Shown here: positions 1 through 8,563 of the stretch, in pieces | How positions within the stretch are numbered: position 1 is the first letter of the stretch | Layout: every line of letters begins with the position of its first letter | From: Lacisediminihabitans profunda | GTDB lineage: Bacteria; Actinomycetota; Actinomycetes; Actinomycetales; Microbacteriaceae | Direction: 5' to 3' | Length of the DNA: 64,000 bases | Assembly (NCBI RefSeq): GCF_008040105.1 | Contig: NZ_VRMG01000009.1 | Span: 186,001 to 250,000, forward strand | Notes under the pieces: generated by a model | Seen by the model: the letters and a program-made list of their open reading frames with translations, nothing else | The model's database searches: none | Told to the model about the DNA's origin: nothing | Made by a program: the position numbers and the translations under genes

Positions 1-192
1 ACCGCGAGCCTCGACACCCCGTATGGTCCGGCTCGCGTGGCCTGGCGTCGTGAGGGCGACCGCGTGGTGGTGGAGGCCGAGGTGCCGGCCAACACCACGG
101 CAGAGGTCATTCTGCCGGGGCGCGAGCCGATCGCGGTGGGCTCGGGCGCCCATACCTGGACGGTGGACTCCGCGCCGCCGTCAGGGTCGTAG
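1..192 (+). CDS. alpha-L-rhamnosidase, C-terminal end only
   Basis: The first reading frame is open from base 1 to a TAG at 190-192 and gives 63 residues. It contains SLDTPYGPARVAW followed by NTTAEVILPG. This layout is characteristic of the C-terminal beta-sandwich domain of bacterial GH78 alpha-L-rhamnosidases, which remove terminal L-rhamnose from plant glycosides and polysaccharides. The catalytic (alpha/alpha)6 barrel and the start codon lie before the window, so activity cannot be judged. The assignment rests on recognising the C-terminal motif alone. Confidence 0.75.
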   Translation, partial: TASLDTPYGPARVAWRREGDRVVVEAEVPANTTAEVILPGREPIAVGSGAHTWTVDSAPPSGS

Positions 193-450
193 CTGCTCGG
201 ATGCGTACCGACTCGGGGGAATGTCGTGCACGGAGGTGAACACTCGAGGGGCACGACCGGAACCGAGAAGTCGTGCCACGGAATGAGGTGGATGGTGCCG
301 ATGTGAAACGGGACTGATCGTCGGGCCGATAGTCGACGTCGTGGTGGATGTGCTCGTCGGAGTAGACCTCACTCGCCCGCTGACCGGTCGGATCGCCGGG
401 CCGTCGGGACGGGCGTGTCCATCCATGCCCTGGCGGTCTAGGGTGACGGA

Positions 451-2040
451 ATGGCAAAGCTCGACGAGGCGACTGTTGACGTGCTGATCGTGGGCGCCGG
501 CCCCACGGGACTGGCGCTCGCCGGCGAGCTTCACGCCCGTGGCGTGAGCTTCCGGATCATCGACCGGGCGCCCACCGCGGTGCACGAGTCGCGCGCTCTC
601 GCGATCCAGGCCCGCACGCTCGAGGTACTCGCCCGTCACGGCGCGAGCGAAGAGCTCGTCGCCGCCGGCGACACCGCCGCCGTTCTCGTGATGCACTTCT
701 CGAACCGCACGACCGAGCTGAAGCTCTTCGGCGAGGGGGCGGGCGAGACCGCCTTCCCGTACCTGCTCTTTCTCTCGCAGGCCGAGACGGAGAGGATTCT
801 CGCCCGTCGCCTCACCGAGTCCGGGGTCGTGATCGAGCGTGGTGTGGAGCTGGTCGGGCTCGACCAGAGTGGGGGCGACGTCACCTGCACGCTTCGCGGT
901 GAGTCCGGCGAATGGCGAGTGCGAAGCCGCTACGTGGTGGGATGCGACGGCGCCCACAGCGTCGTGCGGCACGCGAGCGGGATCGGTTTTTCCGGCTCGG
1001 CCTTTCCGCAGACCTTTGTTCTCGCCGATGTCGAGGCGGACGGACTTCCGGTCGGACTCCTGCACGCGTTCCCGGCCCGGGAGGGGATGCTCTTCCTCTT
1101 TCCGCTGGGCTCGCCGGCCACCTGGCGGATCCTGGTCATGGTGCCGCCGGGCCTCAAGCTCGGAGAGCCGTCGCTGGCGTCCGTTCAGGCGATGGTCGAC
1201 CCGTACACCGGCGGTCGGGTGAGGCTCCACGATCCCGTCTGGCTGACGAACTTCTCCGTGCAGAGCCGTCGGGCCGACCGCTTTCGAGCGGGCCGGGTGT
1301 TCCTCGCGGGTGATGCCGCCCACATCCACAGCCCGGCCGGGGCGCAGGGGATGAACACCGGGATCCAGGATGCCGTGAACCTCGGCTGGAAACTCGCCCT
1401 CGTGACGTCGGGGCTCGCGCGCGACGACCTCCTCGACAGCTACGAGGCCGAACGGCTGCCGGTCGCCAGGTCGGTTCTTCGAACGACCAACCGCGCCTTC
1501 CGGGTGGCCACGTCGACGAACGGGCTCATGCGGTTCTTCCGACCGCGGGTGGCGGCCGTGGCTGTGCCCCTCGTCATTCGGATACCCGCCTTGCGCCGGC
1601 TCGGCTTTCGAGCGATCTCGCAGTTGGGCATTCGATACCCTGGGAGCCCGCTCTCCGTCGCGGGGCGTCCGCCGCTCAGAGGCGGACCGCGCCCCGGTGA
1701 TCGTCTGCCTGACTCGGGCATCGTCGTCAACGGCGTCCCCACGACGATTCAGCGGAGCCTGTCCTCGACGCACTTCCAGCTGGTGCTCTGCGGCCCGCTG
1801 ACGGGATGGGGCGATCGACGGGAATTCGATGCGCTCTGGGGGCGGGTGGTGCGCACCGCCCGGCTGAGTGCCGGAGCCGAGCGGGACGTGTGGGTGGATT
1901 CGACCAGGGGGGCGCTGCGCCGGCTGGGCCTCGGCGAGGGGGAGACTGCGCACTACCTCGTGCGGCCGGACGGGTACATCGGCTACGGCGCGCGGGGCAC
2001 GGACCTCCGCGGGCTCGAGGCATACCTCCGCGCCCTGTAG
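451..2040 (+). CDS. FAD-dependent aromatic-type monooxygenase
   Basis: This 529-residue protein belongs to the FAD_binding_3 (PheA/TfdB-like) flavin monooxygenases, which hydroxylate aromatic or polyketide substrates using NAD(P)H and O2. An N-terminal Rossmann motif GAGPTG lies at residues 15-20. The central GCDGAHSVVR (about 164-173) and the FAD-ribityl motif FLAGDAAHIHSP (about residue 284 onward) follow in the usual order. The C-terminal part corresponds to the thioredoxin-like domain of this family. The ATG is preceded by only a weak Shine-Dalgarno. The gene converges on the P-type ATPase with 4 bases between the two stop codons. It stands alone, and no aromatic ring-cleavage genes are next to it, so the substrate is unknown. 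Confidence 0.85.
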   Translation: MAKLDEATVDVLIVGAGPTGLALAGELHARGVSFRIIDRAPTAVHESRALAIQARTLEVLARHGASEELVAAGDTAAVLVMHFSNRTTELKLFGEGAGETAFPYLLFLSQAETERILARRLTESGVVIERGVELVGLDQSGGDVTCTLRGESGEWRVRSRYVVGCDGAHSVVRHASGIGFSGSAFPQTFVLADVEADGLPVGLLHAFPAREGMLFLFPLGSPATWRILVMVPPGLKLGEPSLASVQAMVDPYTGGRVRLHDPVWLTNFSVQSRRADRFRAGRVFLAGDAAHIHSPAGAQGMNTGIQDAVNLGWKLALVTSGLARDDLLDSYEAERLPVARSVLRTTNRAFRVATSTNGLMRFFRPRVAAVAVPLVIRIPALRRLGFRAISQLGIRYPGSPLSVAGRPPLRGGPRPGDRLPDSGIVVNGVPTTIQRSLSSTHFQLVLCGPLTGWGDRREFDALWGRVVRTARLSAGAERDVWVDSTRGALRRLGLGEGETAHYLVRPDGYIGYGARGTDLRGLEAYLRAL

Positions 2041-2044
2041 CTGG

Positions 2045-4606
2045 CTACGTCGCGCGCGAGCGGCCCGCAACGACCTTGTAGATCTCGAACCAGACGACCC
2101 CGGCGACGCCGGCGCCGATGGCGACGGCCCAGTCGCTCGGTCCGATCGGTCCGAGGTTGAAGGCCGCCCGAAACGGCGGGACGAGCAGCACTGTCAGGAG
2201 CAGGGCGCTCCCTCCCAGCAGAATCCACTTCAGGGTGCGATTGAGGCGCTCCCGGAACGTGCGCCAGACGGGGAGCGTCCATGACCGGTTCACCAGGATG
2301 AGCGCGAGGTTGCCGGTGACCAGCGTGGCGAAGGTCACCGAGCGCACGACATCATCCGGTCGGTTCCCCAGCACCGCCCACAGGTACACGGCCAGCACGG
2401 CGAGCAGGGCGAACACGCCCTGCAGCACGGCGATCGTGAGTACGCGACGGCCGAAGAGCGGTTCGCCGAGGCCCCGTGGTTTCTGCTCCATCACCATCGG
2501 GTCGATCTGCTCGGATTCGAACACGACGGAACACGCCGGGTCGATGATCAGTTCGAGGAAGGCGATGAGAACGGGAAGGAGCACGAGCGGCCAGTCCGCG
2601 ACGAACACCGGAATGAGCGACATTCCCACGATGGGCAGGTGCACCGCGATGGTGTACGACATCGCCTTGCGGAGGTTGTCGAAGATGCCGCGTCCCTGGC
2701 GGATGCCGCCCACGATCGAGGCGAAGTCGTCGTCGGTGATGACGAGCGCTGCCGACTCCCTGGCGACATCCGTACCGCGGGCACCCATGGCGATCCCGAT
2801 GTCCGCCGCACGCAGGGCCGGCGCGTCATTCACGCCGTCGCCGGTCATGCCGACGACCTCCCCGTTGGACTTGAGTGCCCGGATGAGTTGCAGCTTCTGT
2901 TGCGGAACCATGCGGGCGAAGACGCTGACGGTGCGAATGCGGTGAGCGAGTTCCGTGTCGCTCATCGTGCGCAGTTCGGGGCCGGTGATGCAGCCGCCTT
3001 CGGCGTCGAGACCGATCTCGCGCGCGATCGCCAACGCGGTGCCGGGAAAGTCGCCCGTGATCATCACCGTGCGCACCCCGGCCCGCGCGCACTCGGCGAC
3101 CGCCTGTGCGACTCCCGGCCGCACCGGATCGTGCAGTGCGGCGAGCCCGATGAACTCGAAGTCGAAATCGTGCTGATCGGAGGGAAGGCCGCCCTCGGCG
3201 CGGAGGGCCGCCCGGGCGACGGCGAGCACGCGTTGCCCCTGGGCCGTCGCGGCGTCGACGAGGGTGGTGAGCCTGGCCACCGCGGTCTCATCGAAGTGGC
3301 ACAGGTCGGCGATCGACTCCGGAGCGCCCTTCGCCGCGACGACGAAGTCGGAGCCGGACGGGGAACGCCAGACGTGGGAGAGAGCGAGCAGCTCCTCGGA
3401 GAGGGGGTACTCCCGCACCAGCTCCCAGCCCGCATGGGAGCGCTCGGTGGCGGGCAGGTAGGTGTCTGCCAGATCCTCGAAAGCCTGGTCCATGGGATCG
3501 AACGGATCGAGAGGAGAGGCGAGTCGTCCGAACTCGACGATCGGATGGAACTCCGCGGGCAGGGGCCGCCCATCGAGCGCGTGAGTGGAGCCGTCGACCA
3601 GGAGTTCCCGAACGGTCATGCTGTTCATGGTGAGCGTGCCGGTCTTGTCGACACAGACCACGGTCGCCGAACCGAGAGTCTCGATGACCGGCGTGCGCCG
3701 GGTGAGCACGTGCTTCTGGGACATCCGCCAGGCACCGAGCGCCAGGAAGATGGTGAGGACGACGGGGAATTCCTCGGGGAGAATCGCCATGGCGGTGGCG
3801 ATTCCCGCGAGGATGCCCTGAAGCCAGACCCCGCGAGTGAGGCCGTAGATCACGGCGACGGCAACCGCGACGACGAGACCCAGCACGGCGATCACCCGCA
3901 CGAGTCGATCGACCTCCCGCTGGAGGGGGGTGCGTTCCTGCGGGATCGTTCGCAGCGCCGAGCCGATTCGGCCCAGCTCGGTGTTCGCCGCCGTGCCCTT
4001 CACGAGCGCAATCGCCCGCCCCTTCACCACTAGCGTCCCCGAGAAGACCCATGGCGTAGCGTCCCCGCCCGGCTCCCCCATCGCTTCGTCGTCCGGGTCC
4101 CCGCTGCCGACCGTCTTGCGCACCGGAACGGATTCACCGGTAAGTGCGGACTCGTCGACGGACACGTTGACGCCGTCCACGAGCACGGCATCCGCGGGCA
4201 CCCGATCGCCCTCCACCAACAGCACGACATCGCCGCGCACGACGTCGCGGCCGGCGATGCGTACCTGCTGGCCGTCGCGGATGACGAGCGCCCGCGGAGA
4301 GGAGAGGTCACGCAGGGCCGCCAGCGCGTTCTCGGTCTTGTGCTCCTGATAGATCGAGATCCCGATGACCACCACCACGAAGGACATCAGGATCGCACCG
4401 TCGAGGGGCTCGGCCAGGACAAAGTTGAGCGTGCCCGCTCCGAGCAGCAGCAGCAGCATGGGCTGCCGCACGATTTCCCAGGCCTGCTGCAGGAGGTTTC
4501 GAGGCTTCGCGGTGGGAAGTTCGTTGGGGCCATCGGTGCGAAGGCGTTCAAGCGCCTCCGCCTGCGAGAGACCCGTCGGACGCACCTGCGGCACCGATTG
4601 CGACAC
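2045..4606 (-). CDS. cation-translocating P-type ATPase
   Basis: This 853-residue integral membrane pump couples ATP hydrolysis to cation transport. The N-terminal cation-ATPase domain occupies about residues 5-70. The actuator motif TGES is at 156-159, the phosphorylation motif DKTGTLT begins at D320, and a TGDGVND hinge lies further on near residue 590. Several C-terminal membrane segments follow, as in P2 (Ca/Mg-type) ATPases. The fourth membrane segment carries PEEFP (277-281) where classical P2 pumps have PEGLP. That change sits in the ion-binding loop, so the transported ion should not be assumed to be Ca2+ or Mg2+. The gene has its own upstream gap and no obvious partner gene. Confidence 0.9.
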   Translation of the reverse strand: MSQSVPQVRPTGLSQAEALERLRTDGPNELPTAKPRNLLQQAWEIVRQPMLLLLLGAGTLNFVLAEPLDGAILMSFVVVVIGISIYQEHKTENALAALRDLSSPRALVIRDGQQVRIAGRDVVRGDVVLLVEGDRVPADAVLVDGVNVSVDESALTGESVPVRKTVGSGDPDDEAMGEPGGDATPWVFSGTLVVKGRAIALVKGTAANTELGRIGSALRTIPQERTPLQREVDRLVRVIAVLGLVVAVAVAVIYGLTRGVWLQGILAGIATAMAILPEEFPVVLTIFLALGAWRMSQKHVLTRRTPVIETLGSATVVCVDKTGTLTMNSMTVRELLVDGSTHALDGRPLPAEFHPIVEFGRLASPLDPFDPMDQAFEDLADTYLPATERSHAGWELVREYPLSEELLALSHVWRSPSGSDFVVAAKGAPESIADLCHFDETAVARLTTLVDAATAQGQRVLAVARAALRAEGGLPSDQHDFDFEFIGLAALHDPVRPGVAQAVAECARAGVRTVMITGDFPGTALAIAREIGLDAEGGCITGPELRTMSDTELAHRIRTVSVFARMVPQQKLQLIRALKSNGEVVGMTGDGVNDAPALRAADIGIAMGARGTDVARESAALVITDDDFASIVGGIRQGRGIFDNLRKAMSYTIAVHLPIVGMSLIPVFVADWPLVLLPVLIAFLELIIDPACSVVFESEQIDPMVMEQKPRGLGEPLFGRRVLTIAVLQGVFALLAVLAVYLWAVLGNRPDDVVRSVTFATLVTGNLALILVNRSWTLPVWRTFRERLNRTLKWILLGGSALLLTVLLVPPFRAAFNLGPIGPSDWAVAIGAGVAGVVWFEIYKVVAGRSRAT

Positions 4607-4825
4607 GATGCCCTCCTCAGCGGTCTGCGCGTCACCGGCCGGAGGGCGGGCGCGCCTCGACTACAAGGCCAGTATCACCCATGAGGGAGCGGGGCGTCGG
4701 GTCACGGGACGGGAAGACATGCGCTCGACCGCTGGGACCCAGTCTGGCCGCCGCCCGAGTCGACCGCGTACTGTGGCAGCGTGTCCCGTTGGGCGCGTGC
4801 TTTCGTGCTTTCGAAGGAGAAGATC

Positions 4826-5221
4826 TTGGGTTACGGAATGAGCCTCACCCTCGCGGGGACGTTCGACGACGCCGTGGCGTCGGTGCGCGAGGCGCTCGCG
4901 CGGCAGGGCTTCGGCATTGTCAGCGAGATCGACATGCAGCAGACGCTGCGCAACAAGCTCGGCGTGGAGATCGGTCGCAACCTGATCCTCGGCGCCTGCA
5001 ACCCGAGCCTCGCCCACCTCGCACTCGAGGCGGAGCCATCGATCGGGCTGCTGCTGCCCTGCAACGTTGTCGTCCGCAGCGCCGAGGGGGGAATCGTGGT
5101 CGAGATGATCGACCCGCGGATCATGGCGGAACTCGCGGAGAACCCCGAGATGACGCGGGTGGCCGGTGATGTCCGGGAGAAGCTTTCGGCGGCACTCGAG
5201 TCCCTGCGCTCGAAGGCATAG
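4826..5221 (+). CDS. DUF302 domain protein
   Basis: This is a small soluble protein of 131 residues. The conserved DUF302 features are present: an N-terminal MGYGMSLTL strand, then a helix, EIDMQQTLRNKLGVE, LGACNPSLAH and IGLLLPCNVVV. DUF302 folds as a small alpha/beta domain of unknown biochemical role, often next to redox or metal genes. I place the start at TTG 4826 because AAGGAG (4814-4819) lies six bases upstream and the family usually begins MxYGxSxTL. The ATG at 4838 would be 18 bases from that site, and the longer GTG at 4781 has no ribosome binding site. Confidence 0.85.
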   Translation: MGYGMSLTLAGTFDDAVASVREALARQGFGIVSEIDMQQTLRNKLGVEIGRNLILGACNPSLAHLALEAEPSIGLLLPCNVVVRSAEGGIVVEMIDPRIMAELAENPEMTRVAGDVREKLSAALESLRSKA

Positions 5222-5225
5222 CGCC

Positions 5226-5468
5226 GTGAGTCCGGCGGTGTCCGTGTCCCGGGAGCAGCGTCGGATGGATCGAGGCGCGGGCGGTGCCGCGCCGGTCGAT
5301 CCGAGCGTCCAGCGCCTCGTCGGATTCACCAACGGTGTCGTGGCGATCGCGATAACCCTTGTCGCCCTGATCGTGACGGTGCTCTTCCCCGCCACCAGCC
5401 TCTACCCGCTGGTGCTGATCGTGCTCGCGCGCCCGATCAAGTGGCTCGCGCTGAGGGGGGCTCCGTGA
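5226..5468 (+). pseudogene. TMEM175/DUF1211-like remnant with internal deletion
   Basis: The frame encodes 80 residues. After a short polar start it shows VQRLVGFTNGVVAIAITL, which matches the first membrane segment of TMEM175-family K+ channel-like proteins (usual motif RxxxFSD, here FTN). It is followed immediately by LFPATSLYPLVLIVLARPIKWL, which matches the last membrane segment and C-terminus. Full proteins have about 200 residues and six membrane helices, so the middle about 120 residues are missing while the frame is kept. A functional channel is not expected. The stop overlaps the GTG of the next gene (GTGA, 5465-5468), so it may still be translated and coupled. Confidence 0.6.
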
Positions 5469-6007
5469 CGACGGCGCTACTCGTCATCGACATCCAGAAC
5501 GACTACTTTCCGGGCGGCGCATACCCGCTCGTGGGGAGCGAGGCGGCCGCCGAGGTCGGCCACCGCATCCTCGCCGACGCCCGGTCGGCCGGGATGCCCG
5601 TCGTGCACTTCCGGCACGTCTCGCGCGAAGCGGATGCGACGTTCTTTCTGCCGGGCACGAGCGGGGCGGAGATCCATCCCCTCCTGGCGCCCGCGCCGGG
5701 GGAACGCGTGCTCACCAAGTCGCTGCCCAACGCCTTCGTCGACACCGCCCTGGAGTCACTCCTGCGGGAGGGTGGCATCGACGGCCTGGTGGTCGTGGGG
5801 ATGATGAGCAGCATGTGCGTGGACGCCACGACGAGGGCGGCGCTCGACCTGGGCCTCGACGTCACGGTCGTGCACGACGCGTGCGCGGCACCCGACCTCG
5901 AATTCGAGGGAATCGGCCTGCCGGGCAGCGTGGTGCACGCGGCGTTCATGGCCGCGCTGCGGGACGCGGGGGCCGTGGTCGTCGCATCGACCGAACTCCG
6001 GGCGTAG
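5465..6007 (+). CDS. isochorismatase-family cysteine hydrolase
   Basis: This 180-residue protein has the isochorismatase/nicotinamidase-like fold. The catalytic triad is recognisable: Asp in VIDIQNDYF (residue 9), Lys in VLTKSLPNAF, and Cys in MMSSMCVDAT. This family hydrolyses amides or vinyl ethers through a Cys nucleophile. The substrate cannot be read from the sequence. I chose GTG 5465 because it overlaps the upstream stop by four bases, it is preceded by GAGGGGG, and the protein then begins right at the core strand. It converges on the MaoC-like gene. Confidence 0.88.
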   Translation: MTTALLVIDIQNDYFPGGAYPLVGSEAAAEVGHRILADARSAGMPVVHFRHVSREADATFFLPGTSGAEIHPLLAPAPGERVLTKSLPNAFVDTALESLLREGGIDGLVVVGMMSSMCVDATTRAALDLGLDVTVVHDACAAPDLEFEGIGLPGSVVHAAFMAALRDAGAVVVASTELRA

Positions 6008-6039
6008 TTTCTCCGGCGCGGTTTCTCGGGCGCGCGCCC

Positions 6040-6516
6040 TCAGCGCGGTGTCAGGGTTGCGTCGCGGCGGAACACGACCATGCAGGCCACAAGACGCTGC
6101 CTCTCCTCACCGTCGGCGGTCAGGGTGCGGCTCTCCACCGTGACGATGCCCCGATCGGGTCGCGACCGGCTCGGCGTGATCTGGGTGATCGCCGCCTCGG
6201 CATGGAGCACGTCCCCGGGGCGCGTCGCCGTCGGCCAGGAGAGCTCGGCACCGGCGCCGATCAGCCCGTCGGCGAACGGCAGGCCGCTCGTCACGAGCAG
6301 GTTCATCGTGATGGCGGCCGTGTGCCAGCCGCTCGCCGCCAACCCTCCGAAGAACGTGCCGGTGGCCGCCTCGGCGTCGAGGTGGAAGACCTGCGGGTCG
6401 AACTGCGCGCCGAAGGCCAGGATCGCCGGCTCACTGACGACGTAGTCGGCCGTGCGATACGAGTCCCCGACGTGGAGATCGTCGAGGTACAGGCCGCGCG
6501 CCTCGGTGTCAGCCAT
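6040..6516 (-). CDS. MaoC-like dehydratase
   Basis: This 158-residue single hot-dog domain begins MADTEARGLYLDDLHVGDSY. It carries the MaoC hydratase segment FDPQVFHLD followed by FFGGLAASGWHTAA. Members of this family hydrate or dehydrate enoyl-CoA or related thioesters, usually as dimers in the cytosol. I picked the ATG at 6516 because it starts the conserved domain. The longer reading to 6663 runs in a different frame through the M20 remnant. The start lies inside the last codons of that remnant (8-base overlap), so the two were probably once co-translated. Confidence 0.85.
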   Translation of the reverse strand: MADTEARGLYLDDLHVGDSYRTADYVVSEPAILAFGAQFDPQVFHLDAEAATGTFFGGLAASGWHTAAITMNLLVTSGLPFADGLIGAGAELSWPTATRPGDVLHAEAAITQITPSRSRPDRGIVTVESRTLTADGEERQRLVACMVVFRRDATLTPR

Positions 6517-6676
6517 GCGCCGCCGCCTCGTCCCGTCCCTCGGCCAACCACTCCAACGCGGCAACGGTGAGGTGGGAGACCCCGCGCTCGACGGTGCCGG
6601 CCGTTCGATGTTCGGCGAAGCCGAGTTCCGGGTGGGCGTGCAGGTCTCGATAGAGACTCTCAAGATCGGTAGTCAT
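6509..6676 (-). pseudogene. M20 amidohydrolase remnant with internal deletion
   Basis: A 55-codon frame begins with ATG at 6676 and ends TGA at 6509-6511. Residues 8-25 read LYRDLHAHPELGFAEHRT, the hallmark N-terminus of M20 amidohydrolases/carboxypeptidases. The remaining 30 residues (VERGVSHLTVAALEWLAEG and on) look like the C-terminal helix of the same family. The usual full length is about 400 residues, so nearly all of the catalytic and dimerisation domains, including the metal ligands, are gone, yet both ends are in one frame. It directly overlaps the MaoC-like start. I call it a remnant. A functional microprotein is possible but unsupported. Confidence 0.55.
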
Positions 6677-7033
6677 GGCCAGATGATAACGCCGGGGTGA
6701 CGCACGAACCTATGGGCGTGGACCGCCTCGGCGAGCGAGCGCCCACACCATCGCCGGTGCGGCGCCCGCCCGCCCGCCCGACTCGCGCTTCTCCGGAGGT
6801 TTCGGCCACGGCATCCGAAATTCGCCCCGACACGCCGCCCGGCCCGCATCACGGCGCGAAAGCTCCGGAGATACGCGGGGTGCTGGCGAGTGAGACGCCG
6901 GCAAATGCAGGGCCGACCGGCGGGCCGACCGGCAGGCCCGACCGGCAGGGCCGACCATCAGGGGCCGGGACCGCATGACACCGCTCCGGGCAAGGCCGAG
7001 TACCGTATACCTGTACCCGAGAAGGAGCGAAAA
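6677..7033. other. intergenic region before cysK, no gene seen
   Basis: This 357-base gap lies between the divergent M20 remnant/MaoC transcript and cysK. It holds four imperfect tandem copies of a 12-13 base unit at 6910-6960 (listed separately). The segment just before cysK has an ATGACA hexamer at 6975-6980 and a GTATAC at 7005-7010, but the spacing between them is too long for a standard sigma-70 promoter, so I do not call one. No short gene with a ribosome binding site was found. Confidence 0.5.
6910..6960. repeat. short GC-rich tandem repeat
   Basis: Four successive units of 12-13 bases with consensus GGGCCGACCGGCA lie at 6910-6921, 6922-6934, 6935-6947 and 6948-6960. The last copy is diverged (GACCATCA). 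It sits about 75 bases before the cysK start, on the promoter side. The unit contains no clear palindrome beyond GGCC/CCGG, and I cannot tell whether it is a binding array or a slippage repeat. Confidence 0.6.
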
Positions 7034-7972
7034 ATGGCGACCCGCATCTACAACGACATCACCGAGATCTTCGGCAACACGCCCCTCGTGCGACTCAACC
7101 GAGTGGCCGACGGCCTCGGCGCGACTGTGCTCGCCAAGCTCGAGTTCTACAACCCCTCCGCGAGTGTGAAGGACCGTCTCGGGGTGGCCATCGTCGACGC
7201 CGCCGAGGCCTCCGGTGCCCTCGCGCCCGGCGGAACGATAGTGGAGAGCACGAGCGGCAACACCGGCATCGCCCTCGCGATGATCGGGGCCGCCCGCGGC
7301 TACCGGGTCATCCTCACGATGCCCGAGACGATGAGCCGGGAGCGCCGGATGCTGCTGCGCGCGTACGGCGCGGAGCTCGTTCTCACCCCGGGGGCCGGTG
7401 GCATGAGCGCCGCGGTCGTCGCGGCGCGGGACATCGTCGCCAACACGCCGGGGGCCGTCTTCGCCGACCAGTTCGCCAATCCGGCCAACCCGGCCATCCA
7501 TCACGCCACCACGGGGCCCGAGATCTGGCGGGACACCGAGGGCGCGGTCGACATCTTCGTCGCCGGCATCGGAACGGGCGGAACCCTCACCGGCGCCGGC
7601 GAGTTCCTCAAGGAGCAGAAGGCCGACCTGCAGGTGATCGGCGTCGAACCGCGGGAATCGGCCATCCTCAACGGCGGGGCACCTGGGCCGCACAAGATCC
7701 AGGGCATCGGGGCCAACTTCGTGCCCGAGATTCTCGACCGCGACGTCTACGACGAGATCATCGACGTGAACATCGCCCAGTCGGTGGCGATGGCTCGTCG
7801 TCTCGCGGCGGAGGAGGGCATCCTGGCCGGCATTTCGTCCGGAGCGACCGTGCAGGCGGCGCTCGAGGTTGCCGCTCGCCCCGCGAACGCGGGCAAGACC
7901 ATCGTGGTGATCGTGGCGAGCTTCGGTGAGAGGTACCTCTCCACCGTGCTCTACGAAGACCTCGCGGACTGA
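7034..7972 (+). CDS. cysK: cysteine synthase A (O-acetylserine sulfhydrylase)
   Basis: This 312-residue PLP enzyme makes L-cysteine from O-acetyl-L-serine and sulfide. The PLP lysine is K46 in [11 protein letters not shown], the substrate loop TSGNTG is at 73-78, and the PLP-phosphate glycine loop [10 protein letters not shown] is near residue 178. These match CysK rather than cystathionine beta-synthase, and there is no C-terminal CBS pair. The ATG is preceded by GAAGGAG at 7021-7027. It is followed within a few bases by the serine acetyltransferase that makes its substrate, which is a standard actinobacterial arrangement. Confidence 0.95.
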   Translation: MATRIYNDITEIFGNTPLVRLNRVADGLGATVLAKLEFYNPSASVKDRLGVAIVDAAEASGALAPGGTIVESTSGNTGIALAMIGAARGYRVILTMPETMSRERRMLLRAYGAELVLTPGAGGMSAAVVAARDIVANTPGAVFADQFANPANPAIHHATTGPEIWRDTEGAVDIFVAGIGTGGTLTGAGEFLKEQKADLQVIGVEPRESAILNGGAPGPHKIQGIGANFVPEILDRDVYDEIIDVNIAQSVAMARRLAAEEGILAGISSGATVQAALEVAARPANAGKTIVVIVASFGERYLSTVLYEDLAD

Positions 7973-7976
7973 CCGG

Positions 7977-8555
7977 GTGGCCTTCTCTCGACTGCGGGAG
8001 GACATCGCCGCGGCTCGAGCGCACGATCCGGCGGCGGATTCGAACGCCGAGGTGTTCCTCGCCTATTCCGGCCTGCACGCCATCTGGGGCCACCGCGTCG
8101 CGAACTGGCTCTGGCGACGGCGGCTCCGCCTGGCGGCGCGGGTCTACTCGCAGCTGGTGCGCTTCGCCACGGGGGTGGAGATCCACCCGGGCGCGACCCT
8201 GGGGCGCCGGCTGTTCATCGACCACGGAATGGGCGTGGTGATCGGCGAGACCGCGGTGGTCGGCGACGACGTGGTGATCTACCACGGCGTCACGCTCGGC
8301 GGCACGAGTTCCCGACGCGAGATCCGTCACCCCCGCATCGGCGACGGCGTCGTCATCGGTGCCGGTGCGAGCGTGCTCGGCGCGATCAGCATCGGCGATC
8401 GTTCGATCGTGGGGGCCAACGCCGTCGTCGTCCGGGATGCCCCCGCCGACTCGGTGATCACCGGCATTCCCGCCCGCGCGCGGCCCAGGGTCGCCACCTC
8501 GCCGGCCGGTCCGCTGCACCCGGACACCTATACCGACCCCGCGATCTACATCTAG
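7977..8555 (+). CDS. cysE: serine O-acetyltransferase
   Basis: This 192-residue enzyme acetylates L-serine with acetyl-CoA to give the CysK substrate. Residues from about 60 on form the left-handed beta-helix of hexapeptide repeats. The conserved [21 protein letters not shown] and YHGVTLGG segments hold the active-site histidines. It is the short form without the extended N-terminal helical domain of E. coli CysE (273 residues). The GTG at 7977 lies four bases after the cysK stop, which implies translational coupling. The C-terminal tail ends in Ile, the residue that commonly docks into CysK in the cysteine synthase complex. Confidence 0.93.
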   Translation: MAFSRLREDIAAARAHDPAADSNAEVFLAYSGLHAIWGHRVANWLWRRRLRLAARVYSQLVRFATGVEIHPGATLGRRLFIDHGMGVVIGETAVVGDDVVIYHGVTLGGTSSRREIRHPRIGDGVVIGAGASVLGAISIGDRSIVGANAVVVRDAPADSVITGIPARARPRVATSPAGPLHPDTYTDPAIYI

Positions 8556-8563
8556 AGCCGCGC

